Shown: in pieces, positions 46,331-56,984 of the stretch | How the letters are laid out: each line of letters opens with the position of its first letter | How positions within the stretch are numbered: the stretch's first letter is position 1 | DNA from: Alnus glutinosa | Lineage: Eukaryota > Streptophyta > Magnoliopsida > Fagales > Betulaceae | NCBI RefSeq assembly: GCF_958979055.1 | Contig: NC_084891.1 | Location: 28,826,001 to 28,890,000, forward strand | Reading direction: 5' to 3' | Length of the DNA: 64,000 bases | The notes under the pieces: model-generated | The model's database searches: none | The model's input: the letters and a program-made list of their open reading frames with translations, nothing else | What the model was told of the DNA's origin: nothing | Made by a program: the position numbers and the translations under genes

Positions 46331-49300
46331 TTATTGGGGCTTGAAAAAGTGGATCTTTATCCCTATGGTCACTATGCTCCAAATTGCTCCAGTGACAACA
46401 AGAATGCTGACAACCATTCCCAAAGCTCCCAATACCAAATTGAGGTACCAAAATCTACTATATTTCTGGGGTTTCTTGATTAGCACCCACATGAAACAGG
46501 GGTATGCTAAGGTGATTGGCAGCGCTATCCCTCCGATCAATCCTGCCAAGCTTGGCAAGAATGGTAGTGCCACTGCTATGAAAAATGCAAGACATCCAAA
46601 GGCGGCTCGAATCCCCGAGCGAAGCCACCATGGACAGGGTTTGTTCATCTTGCTTGTATATCTCAACTCCAGATTGTCAAATACTGGCATTGCATATATT
46701 TGGAATGAGCTTAGACTGTTGAGCACCACAAGCAAGCTTGTTAATCCTAAGAGAAATCTTGGTGTGTCATGTGCGTGGTATTTGTGCAAAGCATCTAGCA
46801 TCCCTCCATTAGGTATCTGGCAATCAAGCAGAAATCATTAGTGAACAAGCAGAATAGGGATCCCTTGGAATTCTTTGCTTAAATTTCATAGAATTCGAGT
46901 AATGAATGAGAGATGGAGGTACAGGGCTTGGATGCCTTGGGCAGGTGGGTCTTGAACCTTCGGGATGCCCAAGGTACTCAAGCCTCAATCCACTCTCCCA
47001 TTTTTGTCTGAATTTTATGAAATTCGAACAGAAAATTTGAGAGACGCAAACTACTCAGGTTAGGTTATAAGATGGTTACTAAATTGCCATAAGCCCAATA
47101 GCCGCCAATTGCAATGGGAAACAAACACATTGCGATGATTAGATATGCATACTTCACTCCTCTCCACATTGGAACACGGGATGGGCGCTTTAAGCTCGAA
47201 GGCATGGTCCCCTGCAATGACAACAAAATTGTCAAATTCTGTTCAATAGCATTTTGCTTTTGTTTTTGTTTTTGGTTTTCTTTGTATTTTTTTATAGTTA
47301 TAATCAATTAATCACAATAATAGATGAGTAATACATGGCATCTTATTATGTTAATTTACCTGTATTTCAAGAACAAGATTGTGGCCTCTGAAAGCGAAGC
47401 CGATAATCCCAAGCGCATTGAAAATACTGAAAAGCCTTTCTGTATCAGATTTTGCCTCCAGTGGGTCATAGGAGACACCCATGGGCCTACTTTTGCTTAT
47501 AGAGACTACCCATATCAGTGTGCAGTAGCTTATGGCAGTAATTGCTCCGATCAGGGAAACTCCGGCGATTGAATTCAGGTTGGGAAGCTGTGCCAGAACG
47601 ATGCTGCAGCAAGTGAAAACTACGTACCACTCCAACGTTGTTAGTGGGTTTACGTCGCATGTTGCCCCACAAACGGTTTGGAAAAATATTTTCATGGTCG
47701 TACCTCCGATCATGATTAGGGTCACACATGTGCCGCCTGATAAATACATCGTCGGAAGTAGTGCAAACAGTTTTCCTCGCTTCTCACCTGTTATGCATTG
47801 ATCCCGTAAATTTTTTCCTTGTAAACAGCACATATATATAAATGAAGGAAAAGAAAAACAGAGTATAGGAAATTCTTTCCTTCTTATTACGACTGCAGTT
47901 TTTCTTTATAAATTAACGTGACAATTTATATGACACTTATTACGCTAATCATTAAAATATGGACCGTTATAGGACAGCTCACATGACACTTACCACGTTT
48001 ATAGACTACCATAGTAATTCACATGACGCTAATTATGTGATCCACTAAAATGCATGTAGACTATTATGTAACAGTTCACGTGACACAAAGTTTCAAAAAA
48101 TGTATACTTTCATGTGAATTTATAATAAAATTGTAATAAAGAGACTATTGTACTCAATCATTTTCCTTTTATGATTAAGGCGGTAAGAGGTTTTTTTTGT
48201 CAATAATCTTTGGATTAGACTTAATTAATAGAGAATTATCCTCCCTCTTGTTCTTGTTAAAGGTTAAAGCATTCACATCCGACTCATCAAATTTGCTTTA
48301 AATTTTAGTTAAAAATTATAATTTTTTATTTTAACTAAGGACTTTTTTTTTTTCTTTTTCCAATGATCATACTTTTTAAATTTTTTCTTTTTTAAGAGTC
48401 ATATTTTCAAAATTCCATCTCTTTTAATGAACATAATTTAAAAGGTTCTTTTTTCTAATGGTCAAAATATGCTTTACAAGGAGAGGAAGAAGAGGAATGC
48501 TAGAGCATCTTCTAGTGTTTTTTTAGTGTTCTCCTGGGATGACATAAATGTAATTTTTTTGATTCAAAAATTACATCTATGTCATCCAAAAGGACATAGA
48601 TATAATTTTTTAATTACATCTATGTCATGTCAGGAGAACACCAGAAGATACTCTAGCATTTCTCGAGGAAGAAAGACATAGGAGAGATCGAAGAAAAGAA
48701 AGCAAGAAAAAAGAGAGTGATAATTTTATTTTTTTTTTTAAAAAAAAGTGCTCACCAAATTAATTGTAGCAGCACTCCAACAATTTATTGACGAAAATAG
48801 TTAGCCAAAAAAGTCAAATATAGTAATTTATCACCCAAATTTATTATTATTATTATTGTTGTTGTTATATATATTTATATTTAATACTTTGACTAGCCCT
48901 CTGTCAAGTCTTCTACACTTTTAGGTGAGGAGGTTACATATTTTTCAACACCGCCCGAACGGAAGAAAAAGACGGATCAGGATCCCCTCAAATTCTTTGT
49001 TCGAATTTGATACAATTCGGGCAGGTTGTTGTGAGTAAGCATTTATGAGATTCACCTGACCGGATAAGCAGTTGGGCAGCCCAACTTTTATTTGGTCAGG
49101 TGGGTCTCATAAATGCTCATTCACAACTACCTGCCCGAATTCTATCAAATTCGAGCAAAAAATTTGAGGAGATCTTAATTCGAAAAAGACGGGACAGACA
49201 AACAGGTTCAATTTTCAACGTCCCACATGATGCTCTGATGTTTAACTTTTACCATGTCGCAAGAGCGTTGATTTTATATGCATATGTTTAGCTTTTAACA

Positions 49301-50041
49301 TGTTCAATTTTCTGTTGACTCTTGGTGTCATAACAAGACAATTAAGTACTGTCAGGAGCAATATATGATTAATACAAAGCATACCAAAAGCCGCCATGGA
49401 AAGGCGGAGATATCTGCTGTAGCGCGCCCCGGACTCCGATTCATGTAGCTGAACCAGTAACCACAGAGTGTACATCTGCCATATAAAAGCCACCGAAACA
49501 CATAAAATTCCCCATGTCCTGAAACAAATTAAGACAAGCTAGCTTTAATTTCTTAAAATGTTATATATATATATATATAAAACGTACGTACGTAGTACTA
49601 TTTAGCCTATAAAAAAGGGTCGACCAACTTGATTAATATTTACCAGCCGAGTGTAGTGAAAGATAAGGGAAGAACAAGGGCTTGAACGCCGATTCCCGAG
49701 CATAGCGTATGAAATGCTGAGTAGAAGGCGTTGCCGTTCCTGGACTCGGTGATGGGAAGCCAGGCGTCCTGTGGGTCAAGCTTGGTGAAGTGGCCAACTT
49801 CTTCCAAGCAACCTTGCATGTTTGTGATCGCCTTTTTCATGGGGCTTGCTATTGGAGTCATCAAACGCGAAGCATACGGGCTTCTAGGGGTCTTTGGGCG
49901 CCCTATATCCAGAAGTGGCGACCGACTCATTGAAGGACACTCAAGTTGAAACGGCGGCGCCGAGATTGCCGGAGTTTCTGCCTCGTCTTCCCTCCTCTTT
50001 GCTACTGCCGGACTTATGTTCACTTCCACCCCCTCTCTCAT
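46331..50041 (-). CDS. Amino acid transporter, LHT8-like (AAAP family)
   Basis: Proton-coupled amino acid importer of the amino acid/auxin permease family, expected in the plasma membrane. Exons: 49644-50041, 49385-49518, 47360-47787, 47080-47211 and 46331-46816. All have GT-AG borders, and they give 525 residues. The N-terminal 100 residues are a hydrophilic cytosolic stretch rich in Ser/Pro (RPKTPRSPYASRLMTPIASP). They are followed by DAWLPITESRNGNAFYSAFH and about ten membrane segments, with motifs GIGVQALVLPLSFTTLGW, FALLPTMYLSGGTC, GFAFRGHNLVLEIQ, PMWRGVKYAY and GGYWAYGNL. The C-terminus ends FFKPQ. The length and the long N-terminus fit lysine/histidine transporter-like 8; substrates cannot be told from sequence. 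A TATATATA box lies about 67 bases before the ATG. A MITE follows the stop after 5 bases. A broken copy lies at 55.9-61.7 kb. Confidence 0.93.
46857..47047. mobile_element. Foldback element in intron 4 of the transporter gene
   Basis: Inverted arms begin GGATCCCTTGGAATTCTTTG and (reverse) GTCTCTCAAATTTTCTGTTC. The arms meet around GGGCAGGTGGG, with CTTGGATGCCTTGGGCA opposite TTGAGTACCTTGGGCAT. It is related to the element at 48976-49181. Confidence 0.55.
48492..48664. mobile_element. Mutator-type MITE, copy 2, in intron 2 of the transporter gene
   Basis: Ends GAGGAATGCTAGAGCATCTT and (reverse) GAGAAATGCTAGAGTATCTT, with exact 9-bp target duplication GAGGAAGAA (48483-48491 and 48665-48673). 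Same family as 2892-3054. Confidence 0.85.
48976..49181. mobile_element. Near-perfect hairpin MITE in intron 2 of the transporter gene
   Basis: Arms of about 85 bases begin GATCCCCTCAAATTCTTTGT and (reverse) GATCTCCTCAAATTTTTTGC and share AATTCGGGCAGGT. The direct repeat GAAAAAGACGG flanks it exactly (48965-48975 and 49182-49192). The transcript would fold into a stable hairpin. Confidence 0.8.
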
Positions 50042-50107
50042 CGTACTGTATTAGAGAAGCTTTTGGATCGATGTTTAATTTGATGTGCACTAAGGACTAA
50101 TACATGA

Positions 50108-50117
50108 CTATATATAG
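50108..50117 (-). promoter_or_regulatory. TATA box of the transporter gene
   Basis: CTATATATAG, 67 bases upstream of the ATG; the best TATA candidate near the start. Confidence 0.55.
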
Positions 50118-51404
50118 AAGTTTATAAAGGTTAATTAAAAGGAAATACGGTCCACAACAATTTATTGCAATCTCATAATAAAATATAAGAGAGTTGTTAC
50201 GAGGCTTATTTGTCTGAATAAGAAGTACGTGTTCGAAATCTATTCGAGCAAGTGAACTCTATAAATTTATTACTAATAATACAAACAATAAAGTTGTTAA
50301 AAATTTATCTAGTTAAAGATTTTGATGTGCAATATATTTGCAAAATAGAGAAAGCTCATGGGACTGATCGATGTGAATGCTGAGTGGGTTAATGTATTGG
50401 AAAATTTACGTGGCCGGGCAGAAAATTAGGGAAGAAATAAAAGGGGATCTTTGACTGTGCACACATGTGGCTGCTATTATCTACCATAAAGATGGCACAA
50501 ACCAATTGGTGATTTGGTGCATGCATGGAAACTTTTGAATCTTGTCTGGTTTGAAAAGGCAGCAACTACTATACGAAAGAGTGGTGATCAATTTTCCTCC
50601 TCTAATCTCAGTGGTCTACTTTGGTGTCATTAACTTTATAAAAATCGATCCATTATCAGTGCATGTGTGACGTATTGGGAGTTCATCGACCTGTGAAAAT
50701 AGTCATGCATTTGAAGATAGTGGGACCGAAGTAGGATCTTCTAGGCGGAGGAGAGATTAGATTCACTGATTTAGGATTAATGTTAATCTTCCCTGATGGT
50801 AATTAAAGAGAGAAACAGAGTATAAAAGGACGGATTTGCCGGAATTTGTTTCAATTCTTCCATTCATATAAATATATAATTGATATGACAGTGTCACATC
50901 ACACTGTTACGTTAATAACTGTTATTGAAAAATTAACATAGTGGTGCTTGTCACACCGCATGTTACGGTAATAATTGCTATTGGAGAACTAACATAGTGA
51001 TGCACGTCATGTCGCATTGCCACATCAGAAGAGTAAATGAATTGAAGGGGAGTAAAATGAGAGGAATATCAATGCAAGCACATCCATGAGATCGATCCGG
51101 CCAATAAGTTGTGTTCACATAATCACATGAATACATCATATATAACACAATTTTGCTTACGTATTCTAAAAAAAAATTGCTTACGTTAACAATCATACGT
51201 ACGTATATAAGATGTCATGTGGAACAAGCACTATTCCACTTGCATGTACTCCACATCCCGGCCTCGTGAGACACGGAGAGAATAATAGTATAATAGTATT
51301 TAATTTGCTGGCAAAGTAATGAAAGTATGGACAAGGATATACAGTCAGCTATTCCCCTACACATGTTGATCGATGAATAAAGAGATAATTGCATCACTAG
51401 TCTT
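50118..51404. other. Upstream region of the transporter gene, gene-free
   Basis: No gene seen. At 50885-51015 a motif of the type CGTTAATAACTGTTATTG is repeated in tandem (ACATAGTG, then GCTTGTCAC or GCACGTCAT). Confidence 0.5.
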
Positions 51405-51643
51405 TGAGATATGCTATAATTACGAATTATTTTTTATAGTTTAAAAAGTTAATAAAAGGTCCTTGTAGTAAACTATAATTACAAATCGATCCCTATAGTC
51501 AAATTCCGTTAAATTTTTTGACATATATATTCTGTTAAATGTCACGCCATCGCCACATCAAACTAATAAGATAGCGACAAGTGTCCATCTAAATAAAAAA
51601 ATATAAATTTATTAAAAAATAAATAAATAAACTTATTTTTTTA

Positions 51644-51674
<31 letters not shown>

Positions 51675-51968
51675 GGGTGGCTGGGCCACCCCTGGACCTT
51701 CGCCACCCCATCCCTATTTTGTTTTGTTTTTTTGTTTTTAAATAAGTTTATTTATTTATTTTTTTAATAAATTTATATTTTTTTATTCAAATGGACACGT
51801 GTCGTCATCTTATTAGTTTAATGTGGCGATGACGTGAAATTTAACAGAATCTGTCAAATTTGTTAACATAATTTGACTTCATAGATCAATTTGTAATTAT
51901 AATTTACTATAAGAACTTTCCAGTAACTTTTTAAACCATAGGAAGTGATTCATAATTATGGCATACTC
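51405..51968. mobile_element. Foldback element with about 270-bp inverted arms
   Basis: The left arm (GAGATATGCTATAATTACGA) and the right arm read in reverse (GAGTATGCCATAATTATGAA) stay alignable to the loop. They share CTAATAAGAT, GTGTCCAT and a long AAATAAATAAATAAACTT. The loop at about 51675-51715 is GC-rich (GGTGGCTGGGCCACC). No frame. Confidence 0.8.
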
Positions 51969-53174
51969 CAATAACCAATGGTACAATTATTCCATGAATA
52001 AATATATAGTCTGCATACTTCCAACATTTTTTATTTTTTGTTTTATGTTTTATGTTTTTTTTTTCAATGGGCCCAAGTCCGCGAGCCTTGTTTTAAGTAA
52101 ATGGCTGATCATGATAATACACGTTAATTGTATGACATTTGGAAATTAATTGCACGTTTTAAACGAAGAGTATAAGATCACCTTTCTCTAATTAGGATAT
52201 AATTTTTTGGGAGAGGGGAAGAGGATTTGTGAGGATTTGTAGAGGGGAAAGTTTCACAGCAATTAGTTGCTTAAATTGCTATTAATCTGGCAGTTAATTA
52301 TAAAATAGCCCATATGAAACCTACTTGCTTAAAATTTATTTGAACAGATGAATCCTAACTAATTTTCTCAATAATTTTAACGGCTAATTACTGTAGGTAT
52401 ATCCTGATCCATTAGAGAGATACCCTATTACTCCACCAAAGCCCTTTTTTAAATTTACCTCAAATTGGTAGATTACTTTAAGGATATTACCTAACTAATA
52501 CTAATTAAGTTGGTTCAATCTGGGCTAGCTAACTAGTGCTCATGCCCAAATTAGGCCACATCAAGATCCTAACAATATTCTACCACATTTCTGTGCCGAC
52601 GTCCACGACACGGCCTACTCTTTGTCACTTTTTACTCTTGATCTGGTAGCCTTTTTCACTGTTATGGCGGCTTTACTCAGGCAACAAATAGCCTTAATTA
52701 TCCATATGTTGCAACCCCTTAGATTCGTATATAGGATGTGATGCTTGCTTTAACCTAACCAATACATCAAAAGCTCAAGGTTGATGGAACGCAAAAAGTT
52801 AAGTCTTTAAACGTATCTCATATTAGGCTGGCCCAATTTAGCGCCCAATCTCCAAATTAGTCCAACTAGGATATATCATAAGGGTCTACCATGCTTTTGA
52901 GCTTACGTCCCACTCTATGGCGGCTTTCACTTGAGACATATATGGTAGTCCTTCCTCTTTTACACTTCTTTGAAGAAAAAAAAAAAAAAAAAAGTAAAAA
53001 AGTGAAAAAAGTAAACCTCCTCTCTAACAAAACTACGTATTTTCAAATCATAAAAAAATATGAAGACCTATATTGGAAATTTGGAAGACCAACTCTTCCA
53101 TCTCTGATCTCTTCCTTGGAAGCATGACAGCACATGAGGTGGTGGGTAAAGGATGACCATATCAAAATTAATTA
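51969..53174. other. Gene-free spacer
   Basis: No gene recognised; the short ORF at 52891-53127 has only low-complexity Lys content. Confidence 0.5.
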
Positions 53175-54233
53175 CGTTGTTTGGGATTAAACGACTAAAT
53201 TTTAGTGTCATTTATAGTTCAAACAACAATTATAGCTTTAGCGAGGACCTGTTTGGCAAGCAATTCCCACGGATCCGTCATCGCTTTTTTGCCCATCAAC
53301 TATAGTAAACCCATGCGACAACTCTGCTAAAAGTCTCATGCCAGGCTGCCACGCTCAATAAAGAAATTTTTTCCTGTTGATTTTTTGTTCTTCCCGCTCA
53401 ACATAATTTCTCTCAGTTTTCTAACGAGCGCCTCATATCTTCTCCCACGCTTCAGCCTTTCAGATTTAAGCTTCTTCATGCCATCAACCCACCTCCTCAC
53501 CGACACGCCATCAGCCCTCTTGCTTCAATCTCTCGCTTCTACCACCTCTCTCCAATCAGTATAGTCGTAGGCGAATAACGTGCACCTCACATCACCATTA
53601 TAGATGGAATCGTTCTTCACACCATCAACCAAAATCCTCACAGACATGTTGTTGAATGTTGATGGAGAGAGGTGGGGAAGTAGAGGGGAAAGATTGATAG
53701 GGAAACGGTAAAAAAGCTTTGCCCATTGTCTGAATCACTGGGCATGGCGCGTTGATGGCGTTTGGCTCGAAAATGAGGAATTCATAGGCTTTTCCTTTAT
53801 TCGCCTGCAACTGAGGGGATATGGAGAGAGGAGATAAATTTTCAGAAGAGAATGGCGATAGAAGCGAGTCTGAGAAAGAGGAGATGGAGATCTGAAGATA
53901 GAGGGGTGATGGTGTGTCGGTGAGGAGCTAGGTTGATGGCGTGAAGATTGAAGAAGGAATCCGAAAGGCTCAAGGTGTTGGTGAGAAGATATGAGGCGCA
54001 CGTTAGAAAACTGACAGAAAATATGCTGAGCGGGAGGAAAGAAAAATCAACGGGAAGAAATTTCTTTATTGAGCGTGGCAGCTTGGTAGGAGACTTTTAA
54101 CAAAGTTGTCACATGGGTTTACTATAGCTGATGGGCAAAAAGGTGATGACAAATCCGTGGGAATTGCTTGCCAAACATGTCCCAAGTTTAGTCCCAAACG
54201 TCACTAAATTCAATTTTTTTTTTTTTTTGGTAG
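53175..54233. mobile_element. CACTA-like element enclosing a 940-bp hairpin
   Basis: Outer motifs TTTGGGATTAAACGACTAAA (about 53180) and, in reverse, TTTAGTGACGTTTGGGACTA (about 54210-54190) match the subterminal repeats of the element at 16.5-17.6 kb. The right end reads ACTACCAAAAAAAA in reverse, near the CACTA terminus. The left end is not clear. The inside is the hairpin at 53245-54183. Confidence 0.5.
53245..54183. repeat. Long inverted repeat, arms over 300 bases
   Basis: The left arm begins GGACCTGTTTGGCAAGCAAT; the right arm in reverse begins GGGACATGTTTGGCAAGCAA. Matching landmarks follow in order: CCCACGGAT(C/T)(C/T)GTCATC, TTGCCCATCA, CTATAGTAAACCCATG, GCTGCCACGCTCAATAAAGA, AAAATCAACGGGAAG type text, and CGAGCGCCTCATATCTTCT. 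The arms are alignable to about 53560 and 53850. The apparent ORFs in both arms are mirror shadows. Confidence 0.85.
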
Positions 54234-55096
54234 TATATATTGCTAATTAATATGCCAAAAGCTCGATCCATCACAAGAAATCATCACATATACAATTTCA
54301 GCTTTAATGAGGTTCTTTTTACTTTCCTTTTAGACTTTTAATAGATAATAATTTTATCTTTTGTTAAAGTATTGATTAAATTATTAAACCTATTTCTTCT
54401 TATTAGCTTAAACTTTTAAAATAAGTAATAATTTAATATATCTCTCTTCATCCTCCAATAGTAGTGGAAGCATCCTCCAATAGTAGTGGAAGCATGCAGT
54501 AGCAAGTTTAAATATATAGCACTATCTTTTCAACCTTAATTACTCCATGCACCACGCAAACCCTCCTCGATTCTTCTTTTTTTCTTTCCTTATCCGTGTA
54601 AACCTGGCCTCCTCATCATGATAAGGCCTTTTTCATAGTCATGTTTCAAGTAAACCTTCTTCGTTTCTTCTTTTTCTTACTTTATTTTGAATAATTTCAT
54701 CTTTTTCTATCAGCTACTTTAATTAATGTCCTAAATGCCACGTGAAGCTTTCAGTGCATGTAGGGAGGGACCCATGCATGAATGAATCAAAAGAGATTCG
54801 ATGGTTTGAAGCTACATTAATATTGATCCTCGAGGTTAACCAAAGAATTAATATTAATTAACTGTACGTGTGGTGTGGCCTTCAAGCAATTATAAGATCG
54901 ATCGCTTTCCATGAAGATGCGGTTTAATTTCTTTCGTATATATATTTTGGTAGTGGCGTACGGGAGGAGGACCCATTTGTTTGCCGAACAGTGCCATTCG
55001 TGAAAGCTGCTTTAGAGCTTTGTTTTTCTTTTATCTCCCTTGGCAATGCCTTATTTCCCTCTCTTTTCCAAACTGTCGTTTTCTTGTCTCTTTTAG
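54234..55096. other. Gene-free spacer
   Basis: No gene seen; a 20-bp tandem duplicate CATCCTCCAATAGTAGTGGAAG is at about 54449-54493. Confidence 0.5.
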
Positions 55097-55511
55097 GGCA
55101 TTCACATTGGGCCTTTATGCAAATTTGGATAAAAAACCACCCACGTTCGATTAGCTATTTTAACAAAAAAAAAAAAAAAAATTAATATGCTAACTGCTAT
55201 TACACTCACCAAATTAAACCAAACGAAGAAATCAAGAAAACATTTTAAAAAAATAAATTTATCATTGTCTTTCCTTTCAATTTTTGTTTCTTTTTGTTGC
55301 TTTGTTCTCGATCTTCTCCATCCCTTTCTTTCTCTTCTTTGAAGACCGGTAAGAAAAGATAAATTTTAAAAAATATGATTGTTAGAGGAAGAATAAAAAA
55401 TTAATAAACATTGAAAAAAGAATATTTAAATTGAATAGTAAAAGTGAAAAGCTAATTTTTTTTTGTTAAAATAGAGAGAAACTTTGCTAAGCTGGATGCA
55501 AATGCTCTTAG
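55097..55511. mobile_element. AT-rich MITE, GAGCATTTGCATCCAGCTT end family
   Basis: The left end is GGGCATTCACATTGGGC; the right end in reverse is GAGCATTTGCATCCAGCTTA. Same family as the right end at 15.6 kb. Confidence 0.5.
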
Positions 55512-55939
55512 TGAGATAATTGTAAAGAGATCAAATATATTGATTAATTAGTTTCAGTGCTTCACAAACGAAGAATAAAGTTTTCCTTGAAACTAGCTTG
55601 GTTTGAGGAAATTCTCCAAACTCGATCCATTAAACTTACATGTGATCTTACAGCGTGTGATTCTCACATATATTTTTAAAAAATCATATGAGAATGACAT
55701 GTTTTATTAAAAATGTATGTGAGAATCATATGCTCTAAGAACACATGTCAGTTTAATAAATCGAGTTGAAATAAATTCTTTGAATCCCATTTAGAGAAAA
55801 ATTTTGTTTACAAACAAATGCTAACATATATATATATATATATGAAAATAAAAAAATAAAAAAGAAAAAAAGAAAAAGAAGAAGCAGATGTCCATAATTA
55901 CAACCAAAAAAGATACAGGCTAATCATTTCCATCCAATT
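55512..55939. other. Gene-free spacer with a direct/inverted ATTCTCACATA motif
   Basis: TGTGATTCTCACATATATTT and its inverse TATGTGAGAATCATATGCTC lie about 70 bases apart (55650-55740), a small inverted repeat. An (AT)n run is at about 55826-55842. Confidence 0.5.
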
Positions 55940-56212
55940 GTTTGAACAAGTGAGGCTTGAAAAGGCTAACTTCAACGCCGGTGTCGTTCACGACATACAT
56001 CCCGGCCGGCGGAGATCAGAGCGCACCACGCTAAGAATCATGCCCTGCCAGATCAAGTCCTAGTACTCCCAGTTTAGCCACCACATTATGCTATATTTCC
56101 TGGGCTTCTTAATCTTCAACCACATAAAACTCGGATAGGCAAAAGTGACCGGAACTGCAATCCCTCCGATCAAGCCAGCTAGGCTAATCCCGTTCTTGAG
56201 TATACTCAAGAA

Positions 56213-56984
56213 CAAGATTGTCTTATCCTCACCCTTTTCTTGCTTTTCCTCGATTTTCCTTCAACCAGCTGACACTTTTGGCTCTATCCTTCTTCATCCA
56301 CCATGTTTTTGGGTTATTAAGGTTTGAAGTTTTGAATCATTTTTTAGGTTTTAGATCTACTCACTTCCATCCTCTTTCTCAAGACATGCTCCTCAGCAAT
56401 GGGTTCGCCGGAGTTTCTGGAGTCCGCTGGTAATCTTCCTCATCTCCTCCGTCTCCTAGAAGATGGCCCATGCTTCCCACGCACCAACAAGCTCATGGAC
56501 TCAACCGGTGCGTGGAGCCTTAGACAGCACCCTCCTCCACTTTCCGCACCAACTCCCGGTGGTTCCGAATGATTCTGCCACTTCCTAGTGTTGAGAGGCC
56601 TTCCCTGAGCGGCGCATGGTTCTCATGCACGTATAGGGATGGCTCTCACCCCGCCAGCTCCGCCAGATTTGTTGCTATTGTTTTTGTATTTGTTTGTTTC
56701 TTTTATTGGGCTTATTTGTTGTACCCTCTCCCCCTATTTATCCTTGTTTTAGTGTTTGAATCCTTGTGACTCAATACACTTGTGAAATCACCTTCAATGG
56801 TGACTCCGATTTTGTGACATCTGTGCCTTGAGCCAAATGGCTCACATCTTCGATAGCATTGCCTCCGCATACTTTCGTTCATAGTTTATATTTTGAGTTG
56901 ATCAAGCCCTACTGTATTTGTACTTTTTATTTTTTGTTATAATCGTTTTTGTTGTATCTAAAAAAAATTAAATAAATAAATAAA
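56213..56984 (+). mobile_element. Retroposed insert splitting exon 5 of the transporter pseudogene
   Basis: The coding text breaks at TCCCGTTCTTGAG and resumes at AACGGGATTGTCACTGCC. The insert ends in an A-rich tail (TCTAAAAAAAATTAAATAAA) and is bordered by similar 14-mers, AGAACAAGATTGTC and AGAACGGGATTGTC. This looks like a target duplication that has since diverged. The body holds no recognised gene; a 5'-truncated LINE or a reverse-transcribed RNA are both possible. Confidence 0.55.

Noticed and set aside
53735-54001. 88-codon Ser/Pro-rich reverse ORF
   Set aside because: It lies in an arm of the long inverted repeat and has no motif; its mirror appears in the other arm.
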